From the NCBI GenBank assembly GCA_963767645.1, contig CAVYEW010000010.1:1-64000 (forward strand): DNA of 64,000 nucleotides, given 5' to 3'. Below are positions 1-8,043 of the stretch, piece after piece (position 1 is the stretch's first letter; every line of letters starts with the position of its first letter). The translations under genes and the position numbers were made by a program. The notes beneath the pieces are model-generated. The model did no database searches and was not told the origin of the DNA. It worked only from the letters and a program-made list of their open reading frames with translations. The DNA comes from DATFDN01 sp963767645 (GTDB lineage Bacteria; Pseudomonadota; Alphaproteobacteria; Acetobacterales; Acetobacteraceae).

Positions 1-280
1 GCCCCGTGAGCACGGCCGTGACTGCCGCACTGCACAGCAAGGCCAGGAGACCCGCGAGGAAATTCAGGTGCCGACGTTTTCGATAGCGCCGTTCGGCAGC
101 CCAGATGAGGATGTCGGCATGATAGCCGGCCTCGGAGGACACGTGACCGATGCGCGCGAAAACGCTGAGGAACTCCTCCTCTGCCAGAGGCGTGTCGGGC
201 TGCGTGCGAAAGAGGTCTGTTTTCGGGACTGCGGGAGGCACGATGGTGGAGGGGAACACGGCACCTTCCTGAACCGACAC
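1..280 (-). CDS. Partial small membrane protein, SLATT-like architecture (uncertain)
   Basis: An open frame on the minus strand runs from about position 280 off the left edge with no stop, so only the first 93 or so residues are visible. After a hydrophilic N-terminus rich in Glu and Asp comes a basic stretch (AERRYRKRRHLN) followed at once by a hydrophobic segment (FLAGLLALLCSAAVTAVL) that should span the membrane. An amphipathic helix plus basic patch plus transmembrane hairpin recalls SLATT-domain proteins of conflict and defence islands, but the second membrane segment would lie outside the window. The start is unclear: a GTG at 280 has no strong ribosome binding site. I do not recognise the family with confidence. 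Confidence 0.4.
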   Translation of the reverse strand, partial: MSVQEGAVFPSTIVPPAVPKTDLFRTQPDTPLAEEEFLSVFARIGHVSSEAGYHADILIWAAERRYRKRRHLNFLAGLLALLCSAAVTAVLTG

Positions 281-658
281 AATGCTGCGGGTCAGCTCAG
301 GCGACCCTGATCGCGCTGTATACCTCGCGCTTCGTTCCGTGCGCGAGGTTGTTCTTCGCCACTCAAACCAGTTTAGAGACCGGACCCGCTTTCGGAACGT
401 GTACCCCCGCGCAGCGTGGAATCTTCAATCCAAGAGCCTGCCGGATCGGCAATCCCGTTTGCCGGGTCACGCACTCGCCGGATCAGCGACACGGCAAGCG
501 ACATTTCGTCCGGCGCGCCGCATAGCCCTCAACCTTGCGTTGCTTGCCTCCTCGCCGGCGTTCATCGTCACCAGAAAGGCGACAGCGGCGGTGCCCGACA
601 GTGTCTTGATTACGATGCGATGCCGCCCAGGCGGCTGACCCGGCTCAACACGCAAAGA
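281..658. other. Intergenic stretch, no gene recognised
   Basis: Short frames on both strands show no family resemblance, no good ribosome binding site and no consistent codon use. The stretch lies between the partial membrane-protein gene on the minus strand and the terminator of the next minus-strand gene, so it may hold the upstream region of the former. Confidence 0.4.
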
Positions 659-682
659 GGCCGGACCCTTTCGGGTCCGGCC
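659..682 (-). terminator. Intrinsic terminator of the small gene at 689-868
   Basis: A perfect 10-bp stem (GGCCGGACCC with GGGTCCGGCC) closes a 4-nt loop. On the minus strand it is followed by a short T-rich run (TCTTTGC). It begins 6 bp after the stop codon of the minus-strand gene at 689-868. Confidence 0.75.
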
Positions 683-688
683 GCTCCG

Positions 689-868
689 TCAGAAGGGCAG
701 CTCGCTCTCCAGGACCGGGTCTTGCTCGACCGGCCGCTTCCAGGACCTCTCCGGCCCCCACTGCCGGGGCCAGCGGCCTTCCCACCGGTACTCGGCCCAT
801 TCCTCGCGGGACATCCACCTCTCCGTGGCCGCGATCGCCTGCTCGTCGGTCCTGAACATCTGATCCAT
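689..868 (-). CDS. Small hypothetical protein of the plasmid backbone
   Basis: A 59-residue protein starting MDQMFRTDEQ. The ATG at 868 is chosen because AGGAG lies 8 bp upstream, whereas a longer in-frame extension has no ribosome binding site. It is acidic and Trp-rich (EEWAEYRWEGRWPRQWG), with no membrane segment or signal peptide. A strong terminator follows directly, so it is probably a single-gene transcript. Its setting among DUF736, DUF2493 and Toprim genes is that of accessory backbone genes on alphaproteobacterial plasmids. I do not recognise a named family, and the function is unknown. Confidence 0.6.
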   Translation of the reverse strand: MDQMFRTDEQAIAATERWMSREEWAEYRWEGRWPRQWGPERSWKRPVEQDPVLESELPF

Positions 869-1312
869 TGCCTTGCTCCTGCTCGGTGCGCAGCCCGATC
901 GCTGCGGAGCGGCGGCCATGCCGGCCTTCGGAGCGGCTCAATCCCGAAGCCATGCGTTCGGGCGAGGTCGGGGTGCGGCAGGCGCGGGCCTACTTGCAGG
1001 CCTGTGCCTGACGCAGCCCGGCCTTGCTGTAGGAGGCGTGGCTGAGCCGCGCGGCGCGGCGCCCGCAGGGCGGGGTTGAACCGCTGCGACCTTGGCCGGC
1101 ATGACAATGGAACAGCAGCGGAGGCTCTGAACGCAGAGGCGCGTCGGCGCCGACATGACCTCCGCACGCGCGGTCGGGGCGATGTCGGGTCCTGCCTGGG
1201 GGAGACGGATCGTGCGTCGGCCCGAAAGGGCGCCGCGCGACCCCTCCGTTGTCATTCCGCCAACCCTACGGATCGGCAAGCTCTTCAGCAGCTTCGCCCT
1301 CTCGAAGGGAAA
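869..1312. other. Intergenic region, nothing recognised
   Basis: About 440 bp between two minus-strand genes that each have their own terminator and ribosome binding site. It presumably carries the promoter of the 689-868 gene. No frame in it shows a recognisable protein. Confidence 0.4.
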
Positions 1313-1334
1313 GAACCCCGCCGAGGCGGGGTTC
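1313..1334 (-). terminator. Intrinsic terminator of the DUF736 gene
   Basis: A perfect 10-bp stem (GAACCCCGCC with GGCGGGGTTC) has a 2-nt tip and lies 11 bp past the stop codon of the minus-strand DUF736 gene. A T-rich run (TTCTTTCCCTT) follows on the transcribed strand. Confidence 0.7.
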
Positions 1335-1345
1335 TCCCGGCGGGC

Positions 1346-1654
1346 TCAGTCGCCGTTGCGGCGGGACCAGATCAGGCTGTAGCTGCCAGCCTCCTCGCCT
1401 TCGACCAGGGTGGCGTAGATCGGGGCGGGGAAGCTCGGGTCGTCCAGCTTGACCGAGAGATAGGAGCGGCCCTCGCCGGAGGTCTTCTTCCAGGCGGCGC
1501 CGAACTCCACGCTGCCCTGGAAGATGCGGTAGTCGGGCGCCTTGTCGCTGGCCTTGTCGGCCGGCTTGATCACGGTCTTGGCGTTGATGCTGAGGGTCTT
1601 GACGGTGCCGGTGAAGCTGTCGCCGGAGCGGGTGAAGGTGCCGATGGTCGCCAT
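1346..1654 (-). CDS. DUF736 family protein
   Basis: A 102-residue protein that begins MATIGTFTRSGDSFTGTVKT and ends in a Trp-Ser-Arg-Arg motif (LIWSRRNGD), typical of the DUF736 family found on alphaproteobacterial plasmids and integrative elements. Family members are about 100 residues long, so this copy looks intact. The function is not established; a small beta-rich fold is expected. The ATG at 1654 is chosen because AGGAG lies 6 bp upstream and the family always starts here; the longer open frame upstream is not supported. The gene has its own terminator (1313-1334) and a long structured leader (1655-1999). Confidence 0.9.
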   Translation of the reverse strand: MATIGTFTRSGDSFTGTVKTLSINAKTVIKPADKASDKAPDYRIFQGSVEFGAAWKKTSGEGRSYLSVKLDDPSFPAPIYATLVEGEEAGSYSLIWSRRNGD

Positions 1655-1999
1655 GGTGCTCTCCTGTCTGTCTCGGGACCGCGCCCATCGCGGCCTCGAT
1701 GGCGATCGACCGGCCGCAGGCGATCGACGACGCACCTGCTGCCAGGGCTCCCGGGGCGCTGGCGCCGCGGGAGGGCGCAGGCTGCAGCGCAGCGGAGGAT
1801 GGCGGCCGGGCGGCTTTCTTGCCTCGCGAGGAATGGGCGCCACCGGGGTTCCCGCGCGGCCTGCCGCGTGGGGTGGTGGCGACCAGGGGAAGAAAGTTGC
1901 CCGGCCGCCATTGCGGCAAGGCGATCGAGGCGTCAGCCGTCCTGCGGCCAGATCAAGCCATCAAGAGGCCGCGTGGGCGTGTCCGGCGGGGCAGGGGGC
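1655..1999 (-). repeat. Structured leader upstream of DUF736, copy 1 of a repeated leader family
   Basis: This stretch resembles the leader of the DUF2493 gene (3508-3823). Both have a CGCGCCCA(T/C)CGCGGCC block just upstream of the ribosome binding site, then a GCAGCGCAGCGGAGGA block, then a long inverted repeat. Here the arms are 1801-1820 and 1890-1909 (GGCGGCCGGGCGGCTTTCTT with AAGAAAGTTGCCCGGCCGCC), pairing almost perfectly around about 70 nt. It could fold in the untranslated RNA or bind a protein. No coding frame is evident. Confidence 0.5.
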
Positions 2000-2460
2000 C
2001 AGGCGACCCGTCCGGCTTGCCGCACTGTCCGGACAGCAGGCTGCCGGCGGGCAAAGGACGAAGCAATTCCGCAGCCGTGACAGATCGAGCCAGGCGAGCC
2101 AAGCCGAGCGCTCCAGCACCATCATCCGCCGGTCGTGGATCGGCGCCACGTCAAGCTCCGGTGTGGTCGTCAGCAAGGTGCGGGCTTCCGGTACGTCGCC
2201 CGCCGTCGCCGCCACGCCATCCGCTGACCTTCCACCGGCTGACGCCGGCTCAACCTTCGCCAGTTCCGCCCGGCACAGAGTGCCAGGTCTCGCCCGCCTC
2301 GGTGAACCGCGATTTGGCTTGCGGCTTCGTCGCGGGGAACTTGGAAACGGGACGCCGGTGCGAGGCAGCGCCCGTTCGGCAAGCGGCAGCCCTCGGAACC
2401 GACGTTGATGACCGGCTGAGCCTTCGGGCCCCCTTCGGCGCGAGATCTCAGCGCAACTGC
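2000..2460 (-). pseudogene. Relic of a SOS response-associated peptidase (SRAP, YedK/HMCES family)
   Basis: The minus strand encodes pieces of a SRAP protein in order but in different frames. First comes KAQPVINVGSEG...GRCLAPASRF (about 2325-2450). Then KFPATKPQAKSRFTEAGETW follows in a shifted frame. TLLTTTPELDVAPIHDRRMM with LERSAWLAWLD comes next (about 2080-2190), then AELLRPLPAGSLL in a further frame (about 2030-2075). Intact proteins bind abasic-site DNA covalently through a Cys at position 2; that N-terminal part is missing here. At least three frameshifts make this a clear pseudogene. SRAP genes are common neighbours of DUF736 and DUF2493 genes on alphaproteobacterial plasmids. Confidence 0.7.
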
Positions 2461-2568
2461 GCCAGCTTAATGCAGTCGTCGGCCCAAGGCCCCGCGCAGG
2501 TGCCACCTCCGGTGTCGATGTGCGCCCGCGTCCAGGAACTCTGGGCGCACCCGGGAAGGAACGGGGCG

Positions 2569-3507
2569 CTATGCACCCCCGGCCTTGCGGTAGTCGAGCA
2601 GCGGGATGCCGAGCTTGCGCGCCTTGTCGGCCAGGTTGTCGGAGATGCCGGAGCCGGGGAACACCACGACGCCGATCGGCATGACGCCGAGTAGCTGGTC
2701 GTTGCGCTTGAACGGGGCGGCGTTCTTGTGGCGGGCGAAGTCTGGCCGGAAGGCGACCTGCGGCACCTTGCGGCTGTCGGCCCAGCAGGCGGCGATGCGC
2801 TCCGCGCCCTTTGGCGATCCGCCGTGCAGCAGCACCATGCCGGGGTGCTTGGCGCGCACCCGGTCGAGCGCGGCCCAGATCGCCGGGTGGTCGTTGCACT
2901 CGTAGCCGCCGGTGAAGGCGACCTTCGGGCCGGGCGGCAGCATCACCTCGGTCTCGGCGCGGCGCCTGGCGGCCAGGAAGTCGCGGCTGTCGATCACTGC
3001 TGCGGTCAGCGCGCGATGGTTCACCATCGACCCGGCGCGCGGCCGCCAGCTGGTGGCGGTGTGCGTCTCGAACAGCTCGGCGGCCCCGTCGCGCATGGCC
3101 TCGAAGGCGTTGCGGCGCTCGATCAGCGTCAGGCCTTCCGCCAGCAGCCGCTCCAGCTCGACGGAGCGAACCTCCGAGCCGTCCTGCTCCTGCTGGCTGC
3201 GCTTCTGCGCCTGCTCGTTGCTGTCGAGTTCGCGTTCGACCCGCTCGGCGGCGCGGTGGAACAGGTTGACGGTGGACCAGAGCAGGTCCTCGAGGTCGGG
3301 CTCGAGGCGGGTGTCGGTGAGGGTGGCGACCAGGGCGTCGAAGATGTCGGCGAGCGCGGTGCGGACCTGACGCTCGTCGGGCAGCGGCCGGGGGTCGGGC
3401 TCGTCCTGGAACGGGCGGTGCCCGTAGAGCTGGAGTTCCGTGAGGAGCGAGGCGGTCGCGGAGCTGGCGTGAGGCGGCTCGTGGTCGGGGAAGAGGGGGT
3501 CGGTCAT
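2569..3507 (-). CDS. DUF2493 (SLOG/YspA-like) domain protein
   Basis: A 312-residue protein. The N-terminal two thirds is helical and charged, with a probable coiled-coil stretch (about 90-135). The C-terminal third is the DUF2493 domain, a Rossmann-like SLOG fold: KVAFTGGYECNDHPAIW, then LLHGGSPKGAERIAACWA, then PIGVVVFPGSGISDNLADKA. SLOG domains bind nucleotide-like ligands; the role of DUF2493 proteins on plasmids is unknown. The ATG at 3507 (MTDPLFPDHEPP) is chosen because GGAG lies 8 bp upstream. The gene appears intact, unlike several neighbours, and has a structured leader. Confidence 0.85.
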   Translation of the reverse strand: MTDPLFPDHEPPHASSATASLLTELQLYGHRPFQDEPDPRPLPDERQVRTALADIFDALVATLTDTRLEPDLEDLLWSTVNLFHRAAERVERELDSNEQAQKRSQQEQDGSEVRSVELERLLAEGLTLIERRNAFEAMRDGAAELFETHTATSWRPRAGSMVNHRALTAAVIDSRDFLAARRRAETEVMLPPGPKVAFTGGYECNDHPAIWAALDRVRAKHPGMVLLHGGSPKGAERIAACWADSRKVPQVAFRPDFARHKNAAPFKRNDQLLGVMPIGVVVFPGSGISDNLADKARKLGIPLLDYRKAGGA

Positions 3508-3823
3508 CGTGTGTCTCCGGCTCGGCCGCGCCCACCGCGGCCTTCGCGGGCGTCGCAGACCGGGGGCGGACCGGGCGGGCACCGCCGCGCCCCAGACCTT
3601 CCCTGGGGCGCGCGCGGCCGCAGCGCAGCGGAGGACGGCGTGGGGCGGCTATTTTGCCTGGCGATGCAAAGCCGCCTTTGGCGGCGGCGGAAAATAGCCG
3701 CCCGCAGCCGTTGCCGGCCCGGGCCGCCTCCGGTCCGATCGCCCCCTCCGAAGGCCGGGGGCACGGCTCTCCCGGCGGACCGGCGCACGCTGGGCACCTC
3801 CGGTCCGCGTGCCAGCCCCATGC
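3508..3823 (-). repeat. Structured leader upstream of DUF2493, copy 2 of the repeated leader family
   Basis: Arms GGGCGGCTATTTT (3643-3655) and AAAATAGCCGCCC (3691-3703) pair perfectly over 13 bp. Inside them GCCGCC and GGCGGC (3671-3676 and 3680-3685) form a second hairpin. The GCAGCGCAGCGGAGGA block and the CGCGCCCACCGCGGCC block match the DUF736 leader. The remainder, out to the Toprim gene's stop, shows no coding frame. Confidence 0.55.
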
Positions 3824-4922
3824 TCACCGTGTTCGTCCGCCTCGCTCCGGCGGCCGCCAGAACCGAGACACGTCCTCTGGGGCGAGTTGCACCCGCAGCG
3901 CCGCGGCCAGGGCGCCTGGGCCGAGCTGGCGCAGGTCGTCGTTGAAGTCGTTCAGGGTGGGCGCCAGCACGATCGCCTCGATGCCGGCCGCCTGCGCTCG
4001 CTCGGCCAGCGTCTCCGCCGCCCGCTGCCCGGCGCGGTCGTTGTCGCGGGCGATGTAGAGCCGGCGCAGCCCGGCCGGCAGCAGCAGGGCAGCGAGGTGG
4101 CCCGCCGAGAGCGCGGCGGCCAGGGGCAGGCAGGCCAGGGCGGTCCGCAGCGACAGCACCGTCTCGATGCCCTCGCCCGCCGCCATGACCTCGACGCACC
4201 TTCCGAACCGGACCGCGTGCCCGAGCAGGTGCCCCATCGCCCGCCGCGGCGTCGCCACCGGCGCCTTGCCCGTGCCGGACGGATCGAGCCAGGTGCGCTG
4301 CACGCCGGTGATCCTGCCGCCGTAGTCGGTCACCGCCGCCACCAGCGCCGGCCAGGCCTGGCGCGCGCCGTCCGGGCGGAGCGGCCAAGGTTCGCCGGTA
4401 AGAGCCGGTGGAATGCCCACGGAGGGTGTCAGGCTCGGCACGGTATAAGCAGCGCGGATGAAAGCGGAGCGCTGTCGCCCCGCCCACGTCGACGATGCCG
4501 CGCGCCTGCAAGTAGGTCGCGGCCAGCGTGCCGGCGATCGGCTTGGCCATGGCGAACAGCCGTCGCGCGGCTTTCGGGGATCCGGCCGGGACCGGGGAGG
4601 GGTCTGGCTTCGCTCGCAGCAGACCGAGAAAGCGCCGCGCCTCGTCCAGCGTGTCGCCGAGCGTGCGCGTGCCCTGCACGGCGGCGATCAGGTCGAGCAG
4701 GTCGCCGTGCTCGCCGGTCGCCGCGTCGGTCCACTTGCCGGCGGCGCCAGGGCCGGAGCCGGGGCCATGCAAGCGGACGTAGAGGCTGCGCCCCGGCGCG
4801 TTGCGGACGTCGCCGGCGAGCCAGTAGCGGCCCTCGCGGCGTCCGTTGGACAGGTAGTGGCGGCAGACCGCCTCGGCGTTCTCGGCAAGGCGGCGCGCCA
4901 GGTCGGATACCGTGTCCGGCAT
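3824..4922 (-). pseudogene. Frameshifted Toprim-domain (DUF7146) plasmid protein
   Basis: The start at 4922 (MPDTVSDLARRLAENAEAVC) has GGAGG 6 bp upstream. This frame covers the N-terminal DUF7146-type region as far as ATALRFHPRCLYRAEPDTL. The Toprim half (WPALVAAVTDYGGRITGVQR, then VMAAGEGIETVLSL, then LRRLYIARDNDRAGQRAAET) continues in another frame that ends at 3824, so one base has been gained or lost between about 4370 and 4440. The Toprim Glu and DxD-like residues (AGEGIET, ARDNDRAG) are preserved. Intact relatives of about 350 residues are frequent on alphaproteobacterial plasmids and resemble primase or topoisomerase nucleotidyl domains. A sequencing error would explain the data equally well. 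Confidence 0.75.
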
Positions 4923-4961
4923 CGTGGCCTCCGAACGGAACAGGGCCCGCCCCACCGGGGT

Positions 4962-4985
4962 CCCCACGAAGCCTGCTTCGTGGGG
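4962..4985. repeat. Perfect 10-bp hairpin between the ParB-like and Toprim genes
   Basis: CCCCACGAAG and CTTCGTGGGG flank a 4-nt CCTG loop. It lies 40 bp upstream of the Toprim start and 53 bp after the original stop of the ParB-like gene. No T-run follows, so it may be a leader structure or a processing site rather than a classical terminator. Confidence 0.5.
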
Positions 4986-5037
4986 TGGTCCAAGCCGGCG
5001 AGCCCCAGAGGGAGAAGAGGGCAGGAGACAGGGGGAG

Positions 5038-7292
5038 TTACTCGGCGGCGACCGGCCAACCCTGCGCGGGTGGATCGGCATCGGGGAGTTCCGCCCCGAT
5101 CGGAAGCTGCTCAGCCTCCGGCTGCGCGCTGTCCGGTGCGCCGATATCCGTCACAGGGCCGAACATCTGCCCTGGCGTGCGCAGCGGCTCGGGCAGTCAG
5201 CCGGACCCGGCCAGCAGCGTCTCGGCTTGCTCAGCCATCTCGCCCTTCTTCAGGTGGGCGATGCGCTCGGCCGCCTCCGCGCCCCGGGCCTCCCGCACGG
5301 CTTGCAGGATGCGCGCCTTGGTGACCCGGCCGAGGTAGACGTCCACGGTCGGCGTCCATCCTCCGCCCGCCCGCCCATGTCGAGCTGCACCGCTTCGGCC
5401 AGCCGGTCGGCATGCGCCAGGGCCCTCGGCCTGCGGTTCCAGGCCTCATGCACGGCGTTCACCGCGCAACCGACGCAGTGTGCGAACAGCCGTTGGCGCG
5501 TGTCCTCGTCGGTGGCCGACAGCGCCTGCCACAGATCGCCGGCCTCGCGGGGCAGGAACGCCGCCCAGGCCTGGTGGCGGGCGCCGATCGCCTGGGCCGT
5601 CGCGGTCTCGCTCAGCCCCGGCGCCTGCGCCGTGAGCGCGACGTGGCGCAGGTCGAGTTCCAGGCAGGTGTCGAGCGCGTAGGGGTAGAACACCTGCAGG
5701 CAGAGCGCGTGCAGCGCCGCCAGCAACGCCACGTCGGGCCGTTCGCCGATCGCGTGGCGCAGCGCCAGGGTGCGGTGCGTGGTCAGCTCGGCCAGCAGCC
5801 GGTCGGGCAGCGGCTTGATGCCCTCGTCCTCCTCCGGCTCCGGGGAGGGCGCCGGCCCGGCATGGACCGTGCCCGCGTCCATCCCGACGCGCGGCGGCAT
5901 GGAGGCCGGCGGCTCGGCGCCGGCCATCTCCGCGTCGCCAGAGTCCACAACCGCCTCCGGCTCGGGCTCCGGCTCGGGCGCCACGGGCAGCTCGTCCTCG
6001 GGCCGGACATAGCCGCGCTCCACCCGCACGCCGCCGTTGCCGTCGATGCTGACGAAGGCGCCGGCGCGGGCGACCTCGGCCGGATCGAAGCTGATCGGCC
6101 GCTCGTCGAGCGCCGACAGCCGTTCCTCGATCTCCGCCAGCCGTTGCTCGACCGCCTCCGGCAGCTCCTGGTCGGCGTGGACCTCCTCGAGCCGGTCGAA
6201 CTCGGCCTGCAAGGCCTCCTGCTCGGCCTCCTCCTCGACGGTCATCGGCACCGCCTCGCCGCGGAACTGGCGCAGGCGGAAGGTGTGGCCGTAGGGGAAG
6301 TCGGGCGCCACCTCGATCCAGCGCCAGCCCTCGGCGCGCACCGCCTCGGCCTCGCGCGCCAGGCGCTCGGCAACCAGCCGATCGACGAGGGCGACGTCCT
6401 GCAGCCAGCCGCCGTCGTCCCCTTGGAACAGGTCGCGCAGCACGGTCCCGCCAGCCTGCTCGTAGGCGTCGAGACCGATGAACCGCGCCCGCTTGTCGGA
6501 GGCGCGCACCGCGCCCTCGGTCAGCAGCCGGCGGATGGTGTACGGCTCGCGGCTGTAGGCGGCGGCCAGCCGCTCCCAGACCTGCTCCTGGCGTTCCCAA
6601 TCGCCCGCGACGGTGAAGGCCCATGTTGCGCGACAATCAAAACCTTTGTTCAGCGACAATCAGCGACACATCCTTCGGTGGCATATCCCTCACCTGGGCG
6701 CCTCTCAACCCCAAAGCCCCCCAGCCGGCAAAGCCGAACAAACCACTTTCCTTTTTTTCAGCTGCTCCAGGCTCATCGCGTCCTCGGCGTAGAGCTCCAG
6801 CAGCTTCGGGCTGACCGAGGCCAGCCGCAGCCGCTGCCTCACGACCGCGACCGAGACGAAGAACGCCGCGGCGATCTCCTCCTCGGTCTGGCCCTTCTCG
6901 CGCAGCGCCAGGAAGGCGCGGAACTGGTCGAGCGGGTGCAGCGGCGCGCGCTGCACGTTCTCGGCCAAGCTGTCCTCCTCGGCGATGCCGTCGGTGCGGA
7001 TCACACAGGGGATCGGCGCGGTCTTGGCCAGGCGCTTCTGCCTGGCCAGCAGCTCCAGCGCCCGGAACCGCCGCCCGCCGGCCGGAACCTCGAACAGGCC
7101 GGTCTCCCGGCCGTCCGCGTCCAGCACCGGGCGCACGGTGAGGGATTGCAGGAGCGAGCGCCGGGCGATGTCGTCGGCGAGCTCCTGGATGGAGGCGCCC
7201 GCCTTGATCCGGCGGACGTTGCTGGCGCTGAGCCGCAGCTTGTCGAAGGGGATGTCGCGCGAGGCGCTGAGGGCGATCTTCTGGAGGGCCAT
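5038..7292 (-). pseudogene. Large plasmid ParB-like protein (ParB/RepB nuclease-domain type), disrupted
   Basis: The start at 7292 (MALQKIALSASRDIPFDKLR) has GGAGA 7 bp upstream. The ParB N-terminal domain is clear (VPAGGRRFRALELLARQKR, then SLAENVQRAPLHPLDQFRAF), followed by an HTH region to AEDAMSLEQL. There about 134 foreign bases (6625-6758) interrupt the frame; the protein resumes at AFTVAGDWERQEQVWERL. Near the C-terminus a frameshift at about 5350-5370 leaves the original frame (WTPTVDVYLGRVTKARIL) out of phase. Further on, a Trp codon has become TGA (GS-stop-LPEPLRTPG) before the apparent original stop at 5038. Intact relatives are about 700 residues and lie next to Toprim genes, as here. 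Three independent lesions argue for real decay. Confidence 0.8.
6625..6758. mobile_element. Short insertion inside the ParB-like gene, possibly a solo insertion-sequence end
   Basis: These 134 bp separate two parts of one protein. They hold the direct repeat GCGACAATCA twice (6630-6639, 6653-6662), a third partial copy (GCGACA, 6663-6668), and a 7-T run at the other border. Repeated short motifs at one end recall the multiple terminal repeats of IS21-family elements. No transposase coding is present. Target duplications are not evident. Confidence 0.45.
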
Positions 7293-7498
7293 GTCCGTTC
7301 TCCGCGCCGGGCCGATCGGGAGCCTCTCTCTCGATCTCCTGACCCGTCAGTGCGCCAAGCGCAGCCCTCTAACTCTTTGACTGAAAGGAGAGAACCGGAG
7401 TTAGATGCAAAACTACCGACCAGCTCTGGAGGGTGAGAGACCCTCCCCGCCACGCGGTGCAGCGCGGGGCGAGAAGCGAACGGGTGAGGCTGACCGGG

Positions 7499-8043
7499 TG
7501 CTACCGCCTGACGCTGCAGGACCTGAGCGAGATGTTCCTGCAGCGCGGCATCGTCTTCAGCCACGAGACCGTGCGCGAGTGGGAGGCGAAGCTCACCCCC
7601 GTCCTGACCGCCGAGTTGCGCCAGCGCCGGCGCGGCAGGGGCGGAGCCGGGCGGCGCTCGTGGCACGTCGATGAGACGTATCTGAAGTCCGCGGCCGCTG
7701 GTGCTACCTGTATCGTGCGATCGATCGCAACGGCGACCTGATCGACACCCTGCTCAGCGAGCACCGGGACATGGCGGCCGCCAAGGCGTTCTTCCGCTCC
7801 GCGAAGTCGGCCACCGGCCTGGTCCCCGACCGCGTCACCACGGACGGGCACGGCTCCTACCCGCGCGCGATCCGCTCGACACTGGGCCGAGGCGTGCGGC
7901 ACCGGACCAGCGCCTACAAAAACAACAGGCTGGAGCAGGACCACCGCGGCGTGAAAGGCCGGATCCGATGTATGCAGGGCTTCAAGGCGTTCGGGGCGGC
8001 GGCGCGGTTCTGTCGAGGCTATGACGAGCTCCGCGCCTTTCTC
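7499..8043 (+). pseudogene. IS6-family transposase remnant
   Basis: The frame reads YRLTLQDLSEMFLQRGI, then FSHETVREWE, then RSWHVDETYLK, which is the IS6/IS26-type DDE domain. After AAG at about 7688 one base is missing, and the rest (GRWCYLYRAIDRNGDLID, then PDRVTTDGHGSYPRAIR, then SAYKNNRLEQDHRGVKGR) continues in the next frame. The DDE residues are still readable: D in VDET, D in TTDGH, E in LEQDH. The N-terminal 40 or so residues and the last 15-20 are gone, and neither inverted repeat is present. The 3' end is cut by the IS66 element at 8044. It cannot encode a functional transposase. Confidence 0.8.

Noticed and set aside
610..1167. 185-residue minus-strand frame overlapping the 689-868 gene
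   Set aside because: Arg- and Pro-rich composition typical of a shadow frame in GC-rich DNA, no ribosome binding site, and it runs through a terminator hairpin.
3809..5338. 509-codon plus-strand frame opposite the Toprim and ParB-like genes
   Set aside because: Length is explained by GC-rich antisense of real coding sequence; no family resemblance, low-complexity Arg/Pro/Ala content.
7366..7403. Inverted repeat TCTAACTC...GAGTTAGA as an insertion-sequence end
   Set aside because: Eight-bp arms separated by 22 nt with no matching partner at the other side of the IS6 remnant; could be chance.
5412..7436. 674-codon plus-strand frame opposite the ParB-like gene
   Set aside because: Antisense shadow of the ParB-like pseudogene; residues such as repeated LG, RQ and GQ reflect the opposite strand's codon bias.
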